Assembly: GCF_021390675.1 (NCBI RefSeq)
Contig: NZ_JAJEJV010000004.1
Location: 3,472,001 to 3,536,000, forward strand
Direction of reading: 5' to 3'
Origin: Dyella sp. 2HG41-7
GTDB taxonomy: Bacteria; Pseudomonadota; Gammaproteobacteria; Xanthomonadales; Rhodanobacteraceae
DNA: 64,000 nucleotides
Part shown: piece after piece, positions 35,311-45,684 of the stretch
Layout: every line of letters begins with the position of its first letter
How positions within the stretch are numbered: the first letter of the stretch is position 1
The notes under the pieces: model-generated
Database searches by the model: none
Seen by the model: only the letters and a program-made list of their open reading frames with translations
What the model was told of the DNA's origin: nothing
Position numbers and translations under genes: made by a program

Positions 35311-35471
35311 GCTCTGACTCATTCTGCGCGGGCGTCACCGGTTCTATTCGTTCGCAGACCGCAGGACCATCGGCGAAGACAGACTGGCTGTCTGTCAAGA
35401 CGACGGGCCGAAGGGATGCGGACGAATAGAATCGGCCCGAAGGGTGATGTCCACGCAGAATGAGTCAGAGC
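35311..35471. repeat. 161-bp nested inverted repeat between ribD and cysM
   Basis: Outer arms GCTCTGACTCATTCTGCG (35311-35328) and CGCAGAATGAGTCAGAGC (35454-35471) are perfect 18-bp complements. Inner arms (35341-35356 and 35417-35432, core TTCTATTCG/CGAATAGAA) match at 14 of 16 positions. The centre is a perfect hairpin GACAGAC-TGGCT-GTCTGTC (35378-35396). All three share nearly the same centre. GGCCCGAAGGG/GGGCCGAAGGG is present twice in the right half. It could be a long structured leader for either divergent gene or a small mobile element; its role is unknown. Confidence 0.8.
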
Positions 35472-35507
35472 ATCCCCATACTTTCATTTTCTGCCCGGAC
35501 ATCCCCC

Positions 35508-36464
35508 ATGATCTACGAAAGCATCCTGGACACCATCGGCAGTACCCCGATCGTTCGCCTGCATCGCGTCGCACCCAAGCACGTCACGCTGTACGCGAAG
35601 GTGGAGGCATTCAATCCCGGCGGTTCGGTGAAAGATCGCCTCGCTATCGCGGTGATTCTCGACGCGGAAAAGAAAGGCCTGCTCAAACCCGGTGATACCG
35701 TCGTGGAGGCGACATCCGGCAACACGGGCGTCGCGTTGGCGATGGTGTGCGCCGCGCGCGGCTATCAATTCGTCGCGGTCATGACTGAAACGTTTTCGAT
35801 CGAACGACGCAAGCTGATGCGCGCATACGGCGCCAAAGTGCTTCTTACGCCGGCGGCCGAGCGTGGTACCGGCATGGTGCGCCGTGCCGAGGAGCTGTCG
35901 AAGAAATATGGTTGGTTTTTGCCGCGGCAATTCCAGAATCCGGCAAACCCGGCGTATCACCGCAGCACCACCGCCGCGGAAATTCTGCGCGATTTCGCCG
36001 GCAAACGACTGGACGCGTTCGTCACGGGCTGGGGGACGGGCGGCACGCTCACCGGCGTTGGCGAAATGCTGAAGCTCGCACGTCCCGACGTAAAAATCGT
36101 GGTGTCCGAACCGGCTGGCGCATCGTTGCTTTCGGATCAGCCATGGCAACCGCACAAAATTCAAGGTTGGACGCCGGACTTTGTGCCCGAAGTGCTCAAC
36201 CGCAAAATATTCGATATCGACCTGCCGGTCGACGATGTGCTCGCTCGCGATACATCGCGTCGTCTTGCCAAGGACGAAGGCGTTTTTGTTGGTATTTCGG
36301 CTGGGGCGACCGTGGCTGCGGCGCTCAAGTTTGCGGAGACCGCCGAAGAAGGTAGCGTGATTTTGGCGATGTTGCCGGATACAGGCGAGCGTTATTTGTC
36401 CACGTTCTTGTTTGAAGGCGTGGCCGAAGGTTCCGACGACGAGTGGTTGGCGAGTCTCAGCTAA
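35508..36464 (+). CDS. cysM: Cysteine synthase B
   Basis: This 318-aa PLP enzyme makes cysteine from O-acetylserine and sulfide or thiosulfate. PLP lysine K42 is in NPGGSVKDRLA; the substrate loop EATSGNTGVALAMVCAARGY is of the CysM type (EATSGNTG), and the PLP phosphate loop is GWGTGGTLTGVGE. I start it at the ATG at 35508 (MIYESILDTIGSTP), as in the family. An in-frame ATG at 35460 lies within the inverted repeat arm. The gene sits alone on the plus strand between two minus-strand groups. Confidence 0.92.
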   Translation: MIYESILDTIGSTPIVRLHRVAPKHVTLYAKVEAFNPGGSVKDRLAIAVILDAEKKGLLKPGDTVVEATSGNTGVALAMVCAARGYQFVAVMTETFSIERRKLMRAYGAKVLLTPAAERGTGMVRRAEELSKKYGWFLPRQFQNPANPAYHRSTTAAEILRDFAGKRLDAFVTGWGTGGTLTGVGEMLKLARPDVKIVVSEPAGASLLSDQPWQPHKIQGWTPDFVPEVLNRKIFDIDLPVDDVLARDTSRRLAKDEGVFVGISAGATVAAALKFAETAEEGSVILAMLPDTGERYLSTFLFEGVAEGSDDEWLASLS

Positions 36465-36483
36465 CCACTATCGTTGATCTTGC

Positions 36484-36700
36484 CTCACCGTCATTCCGGC
36501 GCAGGCCGAGGTGCCTTTCAACAGCGCAGCTGGTCAATCCAGTTTAGATACGCGTCCGAAGGACACATCAAATAACTAGTTGTGTGCTTCGCACGGCTTA
36601 TTTGTACTGGATGATTCGCTTCGCTCACCCCTTTGGGGCCGTCCTTCGGACGTTCTCCGCGCTTCGCGCTCCGTCCGGCTTACGCCGGAATGACGGTGAG
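36484..36700. mobile_element. MITE-like element with 18-bp terminal inverted repeats
   Basis: The ends CTCACCGTCATTCCGGCG (36484-36501) and CGCCGGAATGACGGTGAG (36683-36700) are perfect inverted copies. The 217-bp unit has no coding capacity and contains several small GC-rich hairpins (for example GTCCTTCGGAC and CCGGCTTACGCCGG). It fills the gap between cysM and nrdR. The target duplication cannot be made out with certainty. Confidence 0.6.
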
Positions 36701-36744
36701 GAAGTTGGATTGTGTTGGCACGCAAACGCCGCATGCGTCAGCGC

Positions 36745-37275
36745 TCAACCCTTACGATGTCCGCGCTTCGCCGCAGCCACAGCCTCGCCCAACAGCGAAA
36801 GTTGTAAATTCTCCAACCCCGGCAAATCGCGCTCCAGCTTCTCGATTTCTTCGCGGAACGCATGCACGTCTTCGAACTTGCGATAGACGGACGCAAAACG
36901 CACGTACGCCACTTGGTCGAGCTTCTTCAGCTCGCGCATGACGAGTTCGCCCACGTGACGCGACGGCACTTCGCGCTCACCGCTCTTGCGCAGATCGTCG
37001 ATCACAGCGCGTACCGCAGCGTCGACGTCGTGGCTCGCCACCGGTCGCTTCTGCAATGCGCGCTCGAAACTGGTGCGCAACTTGCGTTCGTCGAAGCTTT
37101 CGCGCCGTTCTCCGCTTTTTACGATGGCGGGCAGCTTCAGCTCGGCGGTTTCGAAGGTGTTGAATCGCTCGCTGCATTGCGGACACTCACGGCGACGGCG
37201 CACGGTGGCGCCGTCGTCGGCAAGGCGCGAATCGATCACGCGCGTGTCTTCGTGCTGGCAAAAGGGGCAATGCAT
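36745..37275 (-). CDS. nrdR: Transcriptional repressor NrdR
   Basis: The product is 176 aa. It represses ribonucleotide reductase genes in response to ATP/dATP. The N-terminal zinc ribbon uses C3, C6, C31 and C34 ([29 protein letters not shown]). An ATP-cone domain follows ([20 protein letters not shown]-like, about residues 50-140). It lies 26 bp downstream of glyA, an arrangement common in proteobacteria. The C-terminal extension after the ATP cone is slightly longer than in E. coli. Confidence 0.96.
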   Translation of the reverse strand: MHCPFCQHEDTRVIDSRLADDGATVRRRRECPQCSERFNTFETAELKLPAIVKSGERRESFDERKLRTSFERALQKRPVASHDVDAAVRAVIDDLRKSGEREVPSRHVGELVMRELKKLDQVAYVRFASVYRKFEDVHAFREEIEKLERDLPGLENLQLSLLGEAVAAAKRGHRKG

Positions 37276-37301
37276 CCGGTGAGGTGATTATGCCTTGCTG
37301 A

Positions 37302-38555
<1,254 letters not shown>

Positions 38556-38635
38556 TCGAGCCTCGTGGGGTGGCAGGGCGGGGTAAGTCTTGAAATTGTA
38601 ACGGCCCAGGGGGTTGACGGCCACTTTCGGGCCGG

Positions 38636-39541
38636 TTAGGACCCCGCCTGGCCGCCTCCCGCCTCGCCTCCAGCCGCCGCCCTTCGGGTACGCGCTCCCC
38701 CAGACGCCACGGTGCTGACCATCACGTAGCTGATGATCATCAGCAAGAACCACGCGCCCAACTTCGAGACGGGCACGATGTGCCAACCGTGGTTTTGCGA
38801 CGGGTAGCGCCAAGCCGCCGTAAACGTACCGACGTTCTCTGCAAACCAGATAAACATCGCCACGAGAAAAAACCCGAGCAGCAACGGCATGCGCCGATGC
38901 ACGCGACGAATGCGGAAATACACCCATGTGCGTCCAAACAACACCGCCACGGCGACAAACAGCGCAAAACGCATATCGGGGAGAAAATGGTGCGTGAAGA
39001 AATTCGCGTAAATCGCTGCGGCCAAATACACAGTTGCCGCAAACGATGGATGGTTGGTGAATCGAAAATCGAACAGCCGCCACACGCGTGCGAAGTAACT
39101 TCCGACGGACGCGTACATAAACCCGCTAAACAGCGGCACGCCGCCGATACGCAGCAACGACGGTTCCGGATAGATCCACGATCCCATCGACGTTTTGAAC
39201 ACTTCCATCGCCGTTCCCACCACATGGAACAGCAAAATCACCTTCGCCTCTTCCAGCGTCTCCAGCTTGGTCGCGATCAAAATGCACTGGATCGCCAGTG
39301 CCGCCAAGGTCAGAAAGTCGTAGCGCGCCAGCGCCACGTGCTGCGGATAGAACGCCCAGCTCAAACCCAACAGCAACACCATGCTGCCGCCGAATAAACA
39401 TGCAGAAGCCTGTTTCACGCCGAAGCAGATGAATTCGTGGAGAGCAACGGCGCCCCGACCACGCGAGCGAGCCCAGCTTCCGGCGCGCTTGTCCCACTTT
39501 TGCAATGCGCCCAATACGCCTGAGTAACCCATCGCTGTCAT
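38636..39541 (-). CDS. DUF817 family integral membrane protein
   Basis: The product is about 301 aa with seven or eight predicted membrane helices. DUF817 features are [60 protein letters not shown] and [20 protein letters not shown]. The role of the family is unknown. It is divergent from ettA with a shared intergenic region of about 215 bp. The start is uncertain between 39541 and 39532 (MTAMGYSG or MGYSG). Confidence 0.82.
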   Translation of the reverse strand: MTAMGYSGVLGALQKWDKRAGSWARSRGRGAVALHEFICFGVKQASACLFGGSMVLLLGLSWAFYPQHVALARYDFLTLAALAIQCILIATKLETLEEAKVILLFHVVGTAMEVFKTSMGSWIYPEPSLLRIGGVPLFSGFMYASVGSYFARVWRLFDFRFTNHPSFAATVYLAAAIYANFFTHHFLPDMRFALFVAVAVLFGRTWVYFRIRRVHRRMPLLLGFFLVAMFIWFAENVGTFTAAWRYPSQNHGWHIVPVSKLGAWFLLMIISYVMVSTVASGGARTRRAAAGGEAGGGQAGS

Positions 39542-39677
39542 CCATGCCGGCTGGATGAAGCAGACTGGCGCAGCCGCATGGTCGGACCGGCGCAAAAAGT
39601 GGCGAACGGGTGGCCATCGGCTCGCAATACGGCGGCGAAAACCGCGCGCCTGTCACCGGCCCTTACCCATAAGCCGC

Positions 39678-39683
39678 TATAAT
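39678..39683 (+). promoter_or_regulatory. Probable -10 element of ettA
   Basis: A perfect TATAAT in GCCGCTATAATG, 75 nt before the ettA ATG. No convincing -35 is seen. Confidence 0.4.
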
Positions 39684-39757
39684 GTGGGGTTTGAAACCCA
39701 CGCTTGGCGTGCCGCCCATCCCTATGGGCCGGCCACGCGCACGCCCACGGAGCCAGC

Positions 39758-41419
39758 ATGCAATACATCTACACCATGAACGGGGTCAGCAAGATCGTTC
39801 CCCCGAAGCGCCAGATCATCAAGGACATCTCGCTGAGCTTTTTCCCGGGCGCCAAGATCGGCCTGTTGGGTTTGAATGGCGCGGGCAAGTCCACCGTGCT
39901 GCGCATCATGGCCGGCGTGGATACCGATTTTCAGGGCGAAGCGCGCCCGCAGCCCGGCATCAAGGTCGGCTACCTGGCGCAGGAGCCGCAGGTCGATCCC
40001 GAAAAGACCGTGCGCGAAACGGTGGAAGAAGGCGTGTCGGTGATTTTCGACGCGCAGAAGCGCCTCGATGAGGTCTACGCCGCCTATGCCGAAGAAGGCG
40101 CGGATTTCGACAAGCTGGCCGCCGAACAGCAAGCGCTGGAAAACATCCTGGCCGTGAACGACGCCCACGCCCTGGAGCGCCAGCTCGAAGTGGCCGCCGA
40201 CGCGCTGCGCCTGCCGCCGTGGGACGCCAAGATCGGCCCGTTGTCGGGCGGTGAAAAGCGCCGCGTCGCGCTGTGCCGCCTGCTGCTCTCCAAGCCCGAC
40301 ATGCTGCTGCTGGACGAGCCCACCAACCATTTGGACGCCGAATCGGTGGAATGGCTGGAGCACTTCCTGCAGGACTACCCCGGCACCGTGGTGGCGGTGA
40401 CCCATGATCGCTACTTCCTCGACAACGCCGCCGAGTGGATTCTGGAACTCGACCGCGGCCGCGGCATTCCGTGGAAGGGCAACTACACCGAGTGGCTGGA
40501 ACAGAAAGACCAGCGCCTGAAGCAGGAAGCGCAGCAGGAAAAATCGCGCCAAAAGGCGATCGAAAAGGAACTGGAGTGGGTGCGCTCCGCCGCCAAGGGC
40601 CGTCAGTCCAAGGGCAAGGCGCGTTTGAACCGCTTCGAAGAATTGAACGCGGTCGAATACCAGCGCCGCAACGAAACCAACGAAATCTTCATTCCGCCGG
40701 GCGAGCGCCTGGGCCAGGAAGTGATCGAGTTCAAGAACGTCACCAAATCGTTCGGCGATCGCCTGTTGATCGACGACCTGTCGTTCAAGGTGCCGCCGGG
40801 CGCCATCGTCGGCGTGATCGGTCCGAACGGCGCGGGTAAATCCACGCTGATGAAGCTGATCACCGGCGTCGAGAAGCCCGACAGCGGCGAAGTGAAGATC
40901 GGTCACACCGTAAAGCTCGCCTACGTCGACCAGTCGCGCGGCGCGCTCGATACGAAAAACAACGTGTGGCAGGAAGTTTCCGGCGGTGCGGACATCCTCA
41001 CCATCGGCAACTTCGAAATTCAGTCGCGCGCGTACATCGGCCGCTTCAACTTCAAGGGCACCGATCAGCAGAAGATCGTCGGCAATCTATCCGGCGGTGA
41101 ACGCGGCCGCTTGCATATGGCCAAGACGCTGCTACAGGGCGGCAACGTGCTGCTGCTCGACGAACCGTCGAACGACCTGGATATCGAAACCTTGCGCGCC
41201 TTGGAAGACGCGTTGCTGGAATTCCCGGGCTGCGCGATGGTGATCTCGCATGACCGCTGGTTCCTCGATCGCATCGCCACGCACATCATCGCGTTCGAAG
41301 GCGATTCGCACGTGGAATTCTTCCCCGGCAACTACAACGAATACGAAGCGGACAAGAAGCGTCGCCTGGGCGACGAGGCTGCGAAGCCGCATCGTGTGAA
41401 GTACAAGAAACTCGCATAA
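39758..41419 (+). CDS. ettA: Energy-dependent translational throttle protein EttA (ABC-F)
   Basis: The product is 553 aa, a soluble ABC-F ATPase that binds the ribosomal E site and gates elongation according to ATP/ADP levels. Two ATPase domains: the first with GLNGAGKST, LSGGEKRR and LLLDEPTNHLD; the second with GPNGAGKST, LSGGERGR and LLLDEPSNDLD. They are joined by a charged linker (about 240-310, KQEAQQEKSRQKAIEKELEW). The length and the ending MQYIYTMNGVSKIVPPK / KPHRVKYKKLA are typical of EttA. GGAG precedes the ATG at 39758. Confidence 0.96.
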   Translation: MQYIYTMNGVSKIVPPKRQIIKDISLSFFPGAKIGLLGLNGAGKSTVLRIMAGVDTDFQGEARPQPGIKVGYLAQEPQVDPEKTVRETVEEGVSVIFDAQKRLDEVYAAYAEEGADFDKLAAEQQALENILAVNDAHALERQLEVAADALRLPPWDAKIGPLSGGEKRRVALCRLLLSKPDMLLLDEPTNHLDAESVEWLEHFLQDYPGTVVAVTHDRYFLDNAAEWILELDRGRGIPWKGNYTEWLEQKDQRLKQEAQQEKSRQKAIEKELEWVRSAAKGRQSKGKARLNRFEELNAVEYQRRNETNEIFIPPGERLGQEVIEFKNVTKSFGDRLLIDDLSFKVPPGAIVGVIGPNGAGKSTLMKLITGVEKPDSGEVKIGHTVKLAYVDQSRGALDTKNNVWQEVSGGADILTIGNFEIQSRAYIGRFNFKGTDQQKIVGNLSGGERGRLHMAKTLLQGGNVLLLDEPSNDLDIETLRALEDALLEFPGCAMVISHDRWFLDRIATHIIAFEGDSHVEFFPGNYNEYEADKKRRLGDEAAKPHRVKYKKLA

Positions 41420-41438
41420 GTACGGCCGTTTGCGATTG

Positions 41439-41574
41439 CCTCCTCTCCCCGCCGGGGAGAGGATTGAGGTGAGGGGCCAAGGCTGGCCCCAAACCTCAAA
41501 AGAACAACGCTTCACTTCAACGACATCGCAAGATTGCCCCCTCACCCTACCCTCTCCCCGGAGGGGAGAGGGAA
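41439..41574. repeat. Inverted pair of REP-like palindromes
   Basis: Copy one (41439-41479): CCTCTCCCC-GCC-GGGGAGAGG followed by ATTGAGGTGAGGGG. Copy two (41537-41574): CCCCTCACCCTA followed by CCCTCTCCCC-GGA-GGGGAGAGGG. They lie in the gap between ettA and pyrF and face each other. Confidence 0.8.
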
Positions 41575-41599
41575 TAAAGCGGCGGCGAGGAGAGAGACC

Positions 41600-42412
41600 A
41601 TGCACTTCATGCAATCCCTGCACCAAGCATGGACCCGCAACAACTCCCTGGTCTGCGTCGGTCTCGATCCCGAACCCGCGAAATTTCCCGCGCATCTGAA
41701 AGGCCGTCCAGATGCCGTATTCGAATTCTGCAGCGCCATCGTCGACGCCACGGCCGATCTGGTCTGCGTGTACAAACCGCAGATTGCGCACTTCGCTGCG
41801 TTGCGCGCCGAAGATGCGCTGGAACGACTGATCGCGCACATCCACGCCAAGCATCCCGGCGTGCCGGTGATTCTCGATGCCAAGCGCGGCGATATCGGCA
41901 GCACGGCGCAGCATTACGTTACCGAAGCGTTCGATCGCTTCGGCGCCGATGCGGTGACGCTTAATCCTTATCTCGGTCGCGATTCGGTGCAGCCGTTTCT
42001 CGATCGCGCCGACAAGGGCGTGATTCTGCTCTGCCACACGTCCAACCCGGGCGCGGCCGATCTGCAGGATCTCGACGTCGGCGGCAAGCCGCTCTATCAA
42101 CATGTTGCGCAGATCATTGCGCGCGATTGGAATACGCACGGCAACTGCGCGCTCGTCACCGGCGCAACCTGGCCGGAACAGCTTGCGCAAGTACGTTCGC
42201 TGGTCGGCGATGTTCCCCTGCTCGTTCCCGGCATCGGCGCGCAAGGCGGCGATGTGGAAGCGGTGGTTCGCAACGGTCGCACTTCGGTAGGCGCGGGACT
42301 GATGATCAGCTCTTCGCGCGCGATTCTTTACGCCGGAAACGGCGAAGATTTCGCTCAGGTCGCGCGTAAAGCCACGCTGGAGCTGCGCGATCTGATCAAC
42401 CGTTATCGTTGA
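41600..42412 (+). CDS. pyrF: Orotidine 5'-phosphate decarboxylase (long type)
   Basis: The product is 270 aa. It makes UMP from OMP. It belongs to the longer PyrF type (about 270 aa, as in mycobacteria and Xanthomonadales), not the E. coli-length form. The catalytic motif is [14 protein letters not shown] with K95; GLDPEP near the N-terminus and [19 protein letters not shown] are type features; the phosphate loop is [20 protein letters not shown] precedes the ATG at 41600. Confidence 0.95.
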   Translation: MHFMQSLHQAWTRNNSLVCVGLDPEPAKFPAHLKGRPDAVFEFCSAIVDATADLVCVYKPQIAHFAALRAEDALERLIAHIHAKHPGVPVILDAKRGDIGSTAQHYVTEAFDRFGADAVTLNPYLGRDSVQPFLDRADKGVILLCHTSNPGAADLQDLDVGGKPLYQHVAQIIARDWNTHGNCALVTGATWPEQLAQVRSLVGDVPLLVPGIGAQGGDVEAVVRNGRTSVGAGLMISSSRAILYAGNGEDFAQVARKATLELRDLINRYR

Positions 42413-42616
42413 TTCCCAGCCCGGAATCGCAAGGCCGAGACATCCGGCTGCCTCGAGCGTCGCAAGGAACTTCGGAGGCGACGGCGAATAGGCGCACGGT
42501 CGCGTCATTTTTCGCCCTGAACCAACCTCTGCCACATCCCCAAATGCCCCGCCGCTATGTCAGTATCTGGCGGAGATTCGGCGTGTCGCCGGTCGACATT
42601 CATACGAAGGAAACGT

Positions 42617-44644
42617 ATGCGGGCATCCAACGGGTGGGATCGAAACGTGACTGCGAAATTCGCTCAGTTTGTGCAGAAGTGGTCGTTGGCGTTGTGTGTT
42701 GTCGTGATCTCGCTAGGCATGGCCGGTCGCACGCAGGCCGCCAGCCCCGATCCGAAGCTGGCGGCAAAAATCGACGCCGCCACGTTCGAAGTGGTCATTC
42801 CCCGGGGAAGCGACGATCCACTGACCTACGAAAAGCCTTTGCCGCTCGATCTGCTGCCGTACCAGGAGCGCACCGACAAATATTTCTCGATCGGCACCGC
42901 GTTTGCGTTGGGCAACAACCGCTACGTCACGGCAGGCCATGTGCTGATGGTCGGCGTCGGCGATCTGACCGGCGCTCCCGCGCTGCGCGATGCGAGCGGT
43001 CACGTGTACGCCATCGACAAAATCGAGAAGTTCTCGTTGCAGCAAGACTTCGTGATGTTCTCGCTCAAGGAGCAACCGAGCGGCAGCACCTCGTTCGACA
43101 CCAACGCCAAGCCGGCGTTGAACAGCGTGGTCTACGCCGTGGGCAACGCACTTGGCACCGGCGTGGTGATTCGCGACGGCTTGTACACCTCCGACACGCC
43201 CGAAGACGAAAACGGCCGCTGGAAATGGATGCGGTTTTCCGCTGCAGCCTCGCCCGGCAATAGCGGCGGTCCGCTGCTCGATGAGGAAGGCAAGGTGATC
43301 GGCGTCGTGCTGATGAAATCGGCGAACGAAAATCTCAACTACGCGCTTCCCATCGGCGAAGTACTCAGCGCGCCCGACAATCTGGCGGTGATGGACAAGC
43401 GCACGTCTTATCAGTTGGATGTGCTCGATTACAACCAGAACGGCGTCTTCAAAGGACAATTCAAGCTGCCTGCCAGCTTCGCGGATTTCAGCGCCAACTA
43501 TTTGAAGGCGTTCTACGGTAGTAACGATGACCAGCTGAAAGCGCTGCTGCAGCAACACAGCAACGATCTGTTTCCGCACGGCGCAGGCTCCAATCACATC
43601 CTGCACGACACGCCGGAGCTCAGCTTCTTTCCCGAGCTGATCTTGCACAATCGCAGCGGCGAATGGAGTTACTCCGGTCGCGAAGTCAATCGCATTCCGC
43701 TCAACGGCAACGGTTACGTCGCCGGCGGATATGTCGGACACAATTTCCTCTTTCATGTGCGTCGACCCGACGACATGAAGGCATCGGCGTTCTACAACGA
43801 TCCGAAGCAGATGATGGATCTGATTCTAAAGACCGGCTTCTGGAATCGACCGATCGGCCCCGAGAAGATCAAGATTACCTCGATGGGCAATCCGACCACC
43901 AACACGACGTTTACCGATAACTGGCAGCGCCGCTGGAAGGTATTTATCTGGCCGCTGCCGTATATGAACGGCGAAATCGTGTTGTTCGCGCTGCCGGTGC
44001 CCGACGGTTACGCGATGATGATGCGCATGAATCCTTCCGTCGTGACGCACGACAGTATGATCGACATGAAAGCGCTGACCGACTTCTTCAACGTCGACTA
44101 CGGCGGCACGCTTTCGCAATGGAAAGATTTTCTCGCTGACAAATCGCTGCTACCCGATGTGCTGAAAGACGCACGCATCGACATCGAAGACGGCAAGCGC
44201 TTCAGCTACGACTCCGGCAACGTAGCGTTTAGCTATCCGACGGCGCTCCAACCCGTTTCACTGGACAACCAGCTGGCCATCGGCGTGGGCTACTACGAGG
44301 ACCACGGCAAGTTTGCGCTGCAAACCGGCGTAATCCAGATCCGCTTGAACAACACCGATCCGGATCGCATCAGCATCAAGCGTCATATCGCGCCCAGCCC
44401 CGACCTCGACGACAACTTCAAGGAAACCTGGGGCAAGCTGGTTCACAAACAGCATCCGTTCGACGGTGAGCCCTATAACGACGGCGACGAGATGGATATC
44501 GCCACCGTGATCGATCCTCCGAAGTCCGATGCGCCGTCCGAGCTTTACACCGCGTTCTACGGAACACAGGGCACACACAAACCTGAAGATATGAAGGCGA
44601 AGCTCACGTTGCTGACCAAGCAATTCAAGATCAAGGCGCCGTGA
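42617..44644 (+). CDS. Secreted trypsin-fold serine protease with large uncharacterised C-terminal region
   Basis: The product is 675 aa. After a signal peptide (CVVVISLGMAGRTQA, cleavage near residue 41) comes a trypsin-like domain with catalytic H108 (YVTAGHVL), D144 (LQQDFVMF) and S216 (SPGNSGGPL). VIGVVLMKSANENLNYALPI is similar to the HtrA/S1C and S1B pattern. The remaining 410 residues (about 260-675) hold no PDZ domain that I can see and match no family I recognise; they include IMSYSGREVNR-like and ISIKRHIAPSPDLDDNF segments. A strong hairpin terminator follows. AAGGA precedes the ATG at 42617; an upstream ATG at 42557 has no ribosome site. Confidence 0.8.
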   Translation: MRASNGWDRNVTAKFAQFVQKWSLALCVVVISLGMAGRTQAASPDPKLAAKIDAATFEVVIPRGSDDPLTYEKPLPLDLLPYQERTDKYFSIGTAFALGNNRYVTAGHVLMVGVGDLTGAPALRDASGHVYAIDKIEKFSLQQDFVMFSLKEQPSGSTSFDTNAKPALNSVVYAVGNALGTGVVIRDGLYTSDTPEDENGRWKWMRFSAAASPGNSGGPLLDEEGKVIGVVLMKSANENLNYALPIGEVLSAPDNLAVMDKRTSYQLDVLDYNQNGVFKGQFKLPASFADFSANYLKAFYGSNDDQLKALLQQHSNDLFPHGAGSNHILHDTPELSFFPELILHNRSGEWSYSGREVNRIPLNGNGYVAGGYVGHNFLFHVRRPDDMKASAFYNDPKQMMDLILKTGFWNRPIGPEKIKITSMGNPTTNTTFTDNWQRRWKVFIWPLPYMNGEIVLFALPVPDGYAMMMRMNPSVVTHDSMIDMKALTDFFNVDYGGTLSQWKDFLADKSLLPDVLKDARIDIEDGKRFSYDSGNVAFSYPTALQPVSLDNQLAIGVGYYEDHGKFALQTGVIQIRLNNTDPDRISIKRHIAPSPDLDDNFKETWGKLVHKQHPFDGEPYNDGDEMDIATVIDPPKSDAPSELYTAFYGTQGTHKPEDMKAKLTLLTKQFKIKAP

Positions 44645-44675
44645 GATCGATTCGGTAGCACATCGCTCGGGAAGG

Positions 44676-44706
44676 GCGAAAAGGCCGCGAAACGCGGCCT
44701 TTTCGC
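44676..44706. terminator. Strong hairpin terminator after the protease gene
   Basis: Perfect 14-bp stem GCGAAAAGGCCGCG-AAA-CGCGGCCTTTTCGC. It contains A and T runs within the arms and can act in both directions. Confidence 0.85.
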
Positions 44707-44832
44707 TGAAAGGACCTCCGTTCCATTCTCGTTCGCAATACCCTCATCTTCATCCACGATAATGGCGAGCCGGCCGCTCGTGCAGCAGGGACTGCACCGG
44801 ACATCGTTGACTACCCGATAAAGGATGCTTGC

Positions 44833-45663
44833 GTGAATTTGTGGTTCTTGTTGTTTTTGAGCGTATTACAGGGCGTCACCGAACTTTTCCCGGTCAGCAG
44901 CCTGGGGCATACCTTGCTGGTTCCGGCGCTGTTCGGCGTCCATATCGATAAACACGCACCGCAGCTCATTCCTTTTCTCGTCGCCTTGCATCTGGGCACG
45001 GCGTTGGCGCTGCTAGGCTATTTCCGACATCGATGGATCGCACTGGTCGGTGGTTTCTTTGCATCGTTAGGCGGACGCCGCAACGACGATGGCCACATGA
45101 TGTGGGCCCTGATCATCGGCACGATCCCCGCGTGCATCGTTGGCTTGTTGTTGGAGAAGCGACTGGAGCTGGTCTTCAAAGATTTACGCATCGTCGCAGC
45201 GGCGCTGATCGCAAACGGTTTGTTGCTGTGGCTCGGCGATCGCATCGAGCGTACACGCACGCACAAGGCCCCCGAGAAACTCAGCTTTCGCCAGGCGTTT
45301 CTGGTCGGCTTGGCGCAGATTGGCGCGCTGATTCCCGGCTTCTCGCGTAGCGGTCTTACGATGATCGCCGGTTCCGCCACGGGGCTCGACAAAGAAAAAG
45401 CCGCCGAATTTTCCTTTCTTCTCGGCACGCCGATCATTCTTGCAGCGGGCCTGCTGGAGATCCCCAAGCTCTTCAAGGCGCCCGATCAACTCGGCAACGC
45501 ATTGCTGGGCGGCTTGCTGACGGCGATCGCGGCGTGGCTCAGCCTGCACTTCCTGATGCGTTATTTCGAAGGGCGTGGGCGACTTGCCACATTCGGTACG
45601 TACTGCGTCATCGCAGGTGTCGTTTTTCTCGGCTGGTTTCTGCTGCATCCACAGCCGGCCTGA
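44833..45663 (+). CDS. uppP: Undecaprenyl-diphosphatase
   Basis: This 276-aa membrane enzyme of the BacA/UppP family recycles undecaprenyl pyrophosphate to the lipid carrier for cell-wall precursors. Motif 1 is in [15 protein letters not shown] (canonical QGxTExxPxSSxxH), and motif 2 is [13 protein letters not shown]. Seven or eight helices are predicted. The start codon is GTG, with AAAGGA upstream. It has been linked to bacitracin resistance in other bacteria. Confidence 0.93.
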   Translation: MNLWFLLFLSVLQGVTELFPVSSLGHTLLVPALFGVHIDKHAPQLIPFLVALHLGTALALLGYFRHRWIALVGGFFASLGGRRNDDGHMMWALIIGTIPACIVGLLLEKRLELVFKDLRIVAAALIANGLLLWLGDRIERTRTHKAPEKLSFRQAFLVGLAQIGALIPGFSRSGLTMIAGSATGLDKEKAAEFSFLLGTPIILAAGLLEIPKLFKAPDQLGNALLGGLLTAIAAWLSLHFLMRYFEGRGRLATFGTYCVIAGVVFLGWFLLHPQPA

Positions 45664-45684
45664 CGGTTTCGGGCTTATAGCGAT

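Noticed and set aside
35219-35398. N-terminal extension of ribD by 60 residues
   Set aside because: It runs through the structured inverted repeat and lacks RibD sequence; the deaminase domain begins shortly after 35218.
38556-38635. A glycine riboswitch ahead of glyA
   Set aside because: The 80-nt leader does not show the conserved glycine aptamer blocks.
38556-39083. N-terminal extension of glyA to 39083
   Set aside because: The extension has no similarity to serine hydroxymethyltransferase and is the out-of-frame complement of the DUF817 gene; the ATG at 38555 gives the standard N-terminus.
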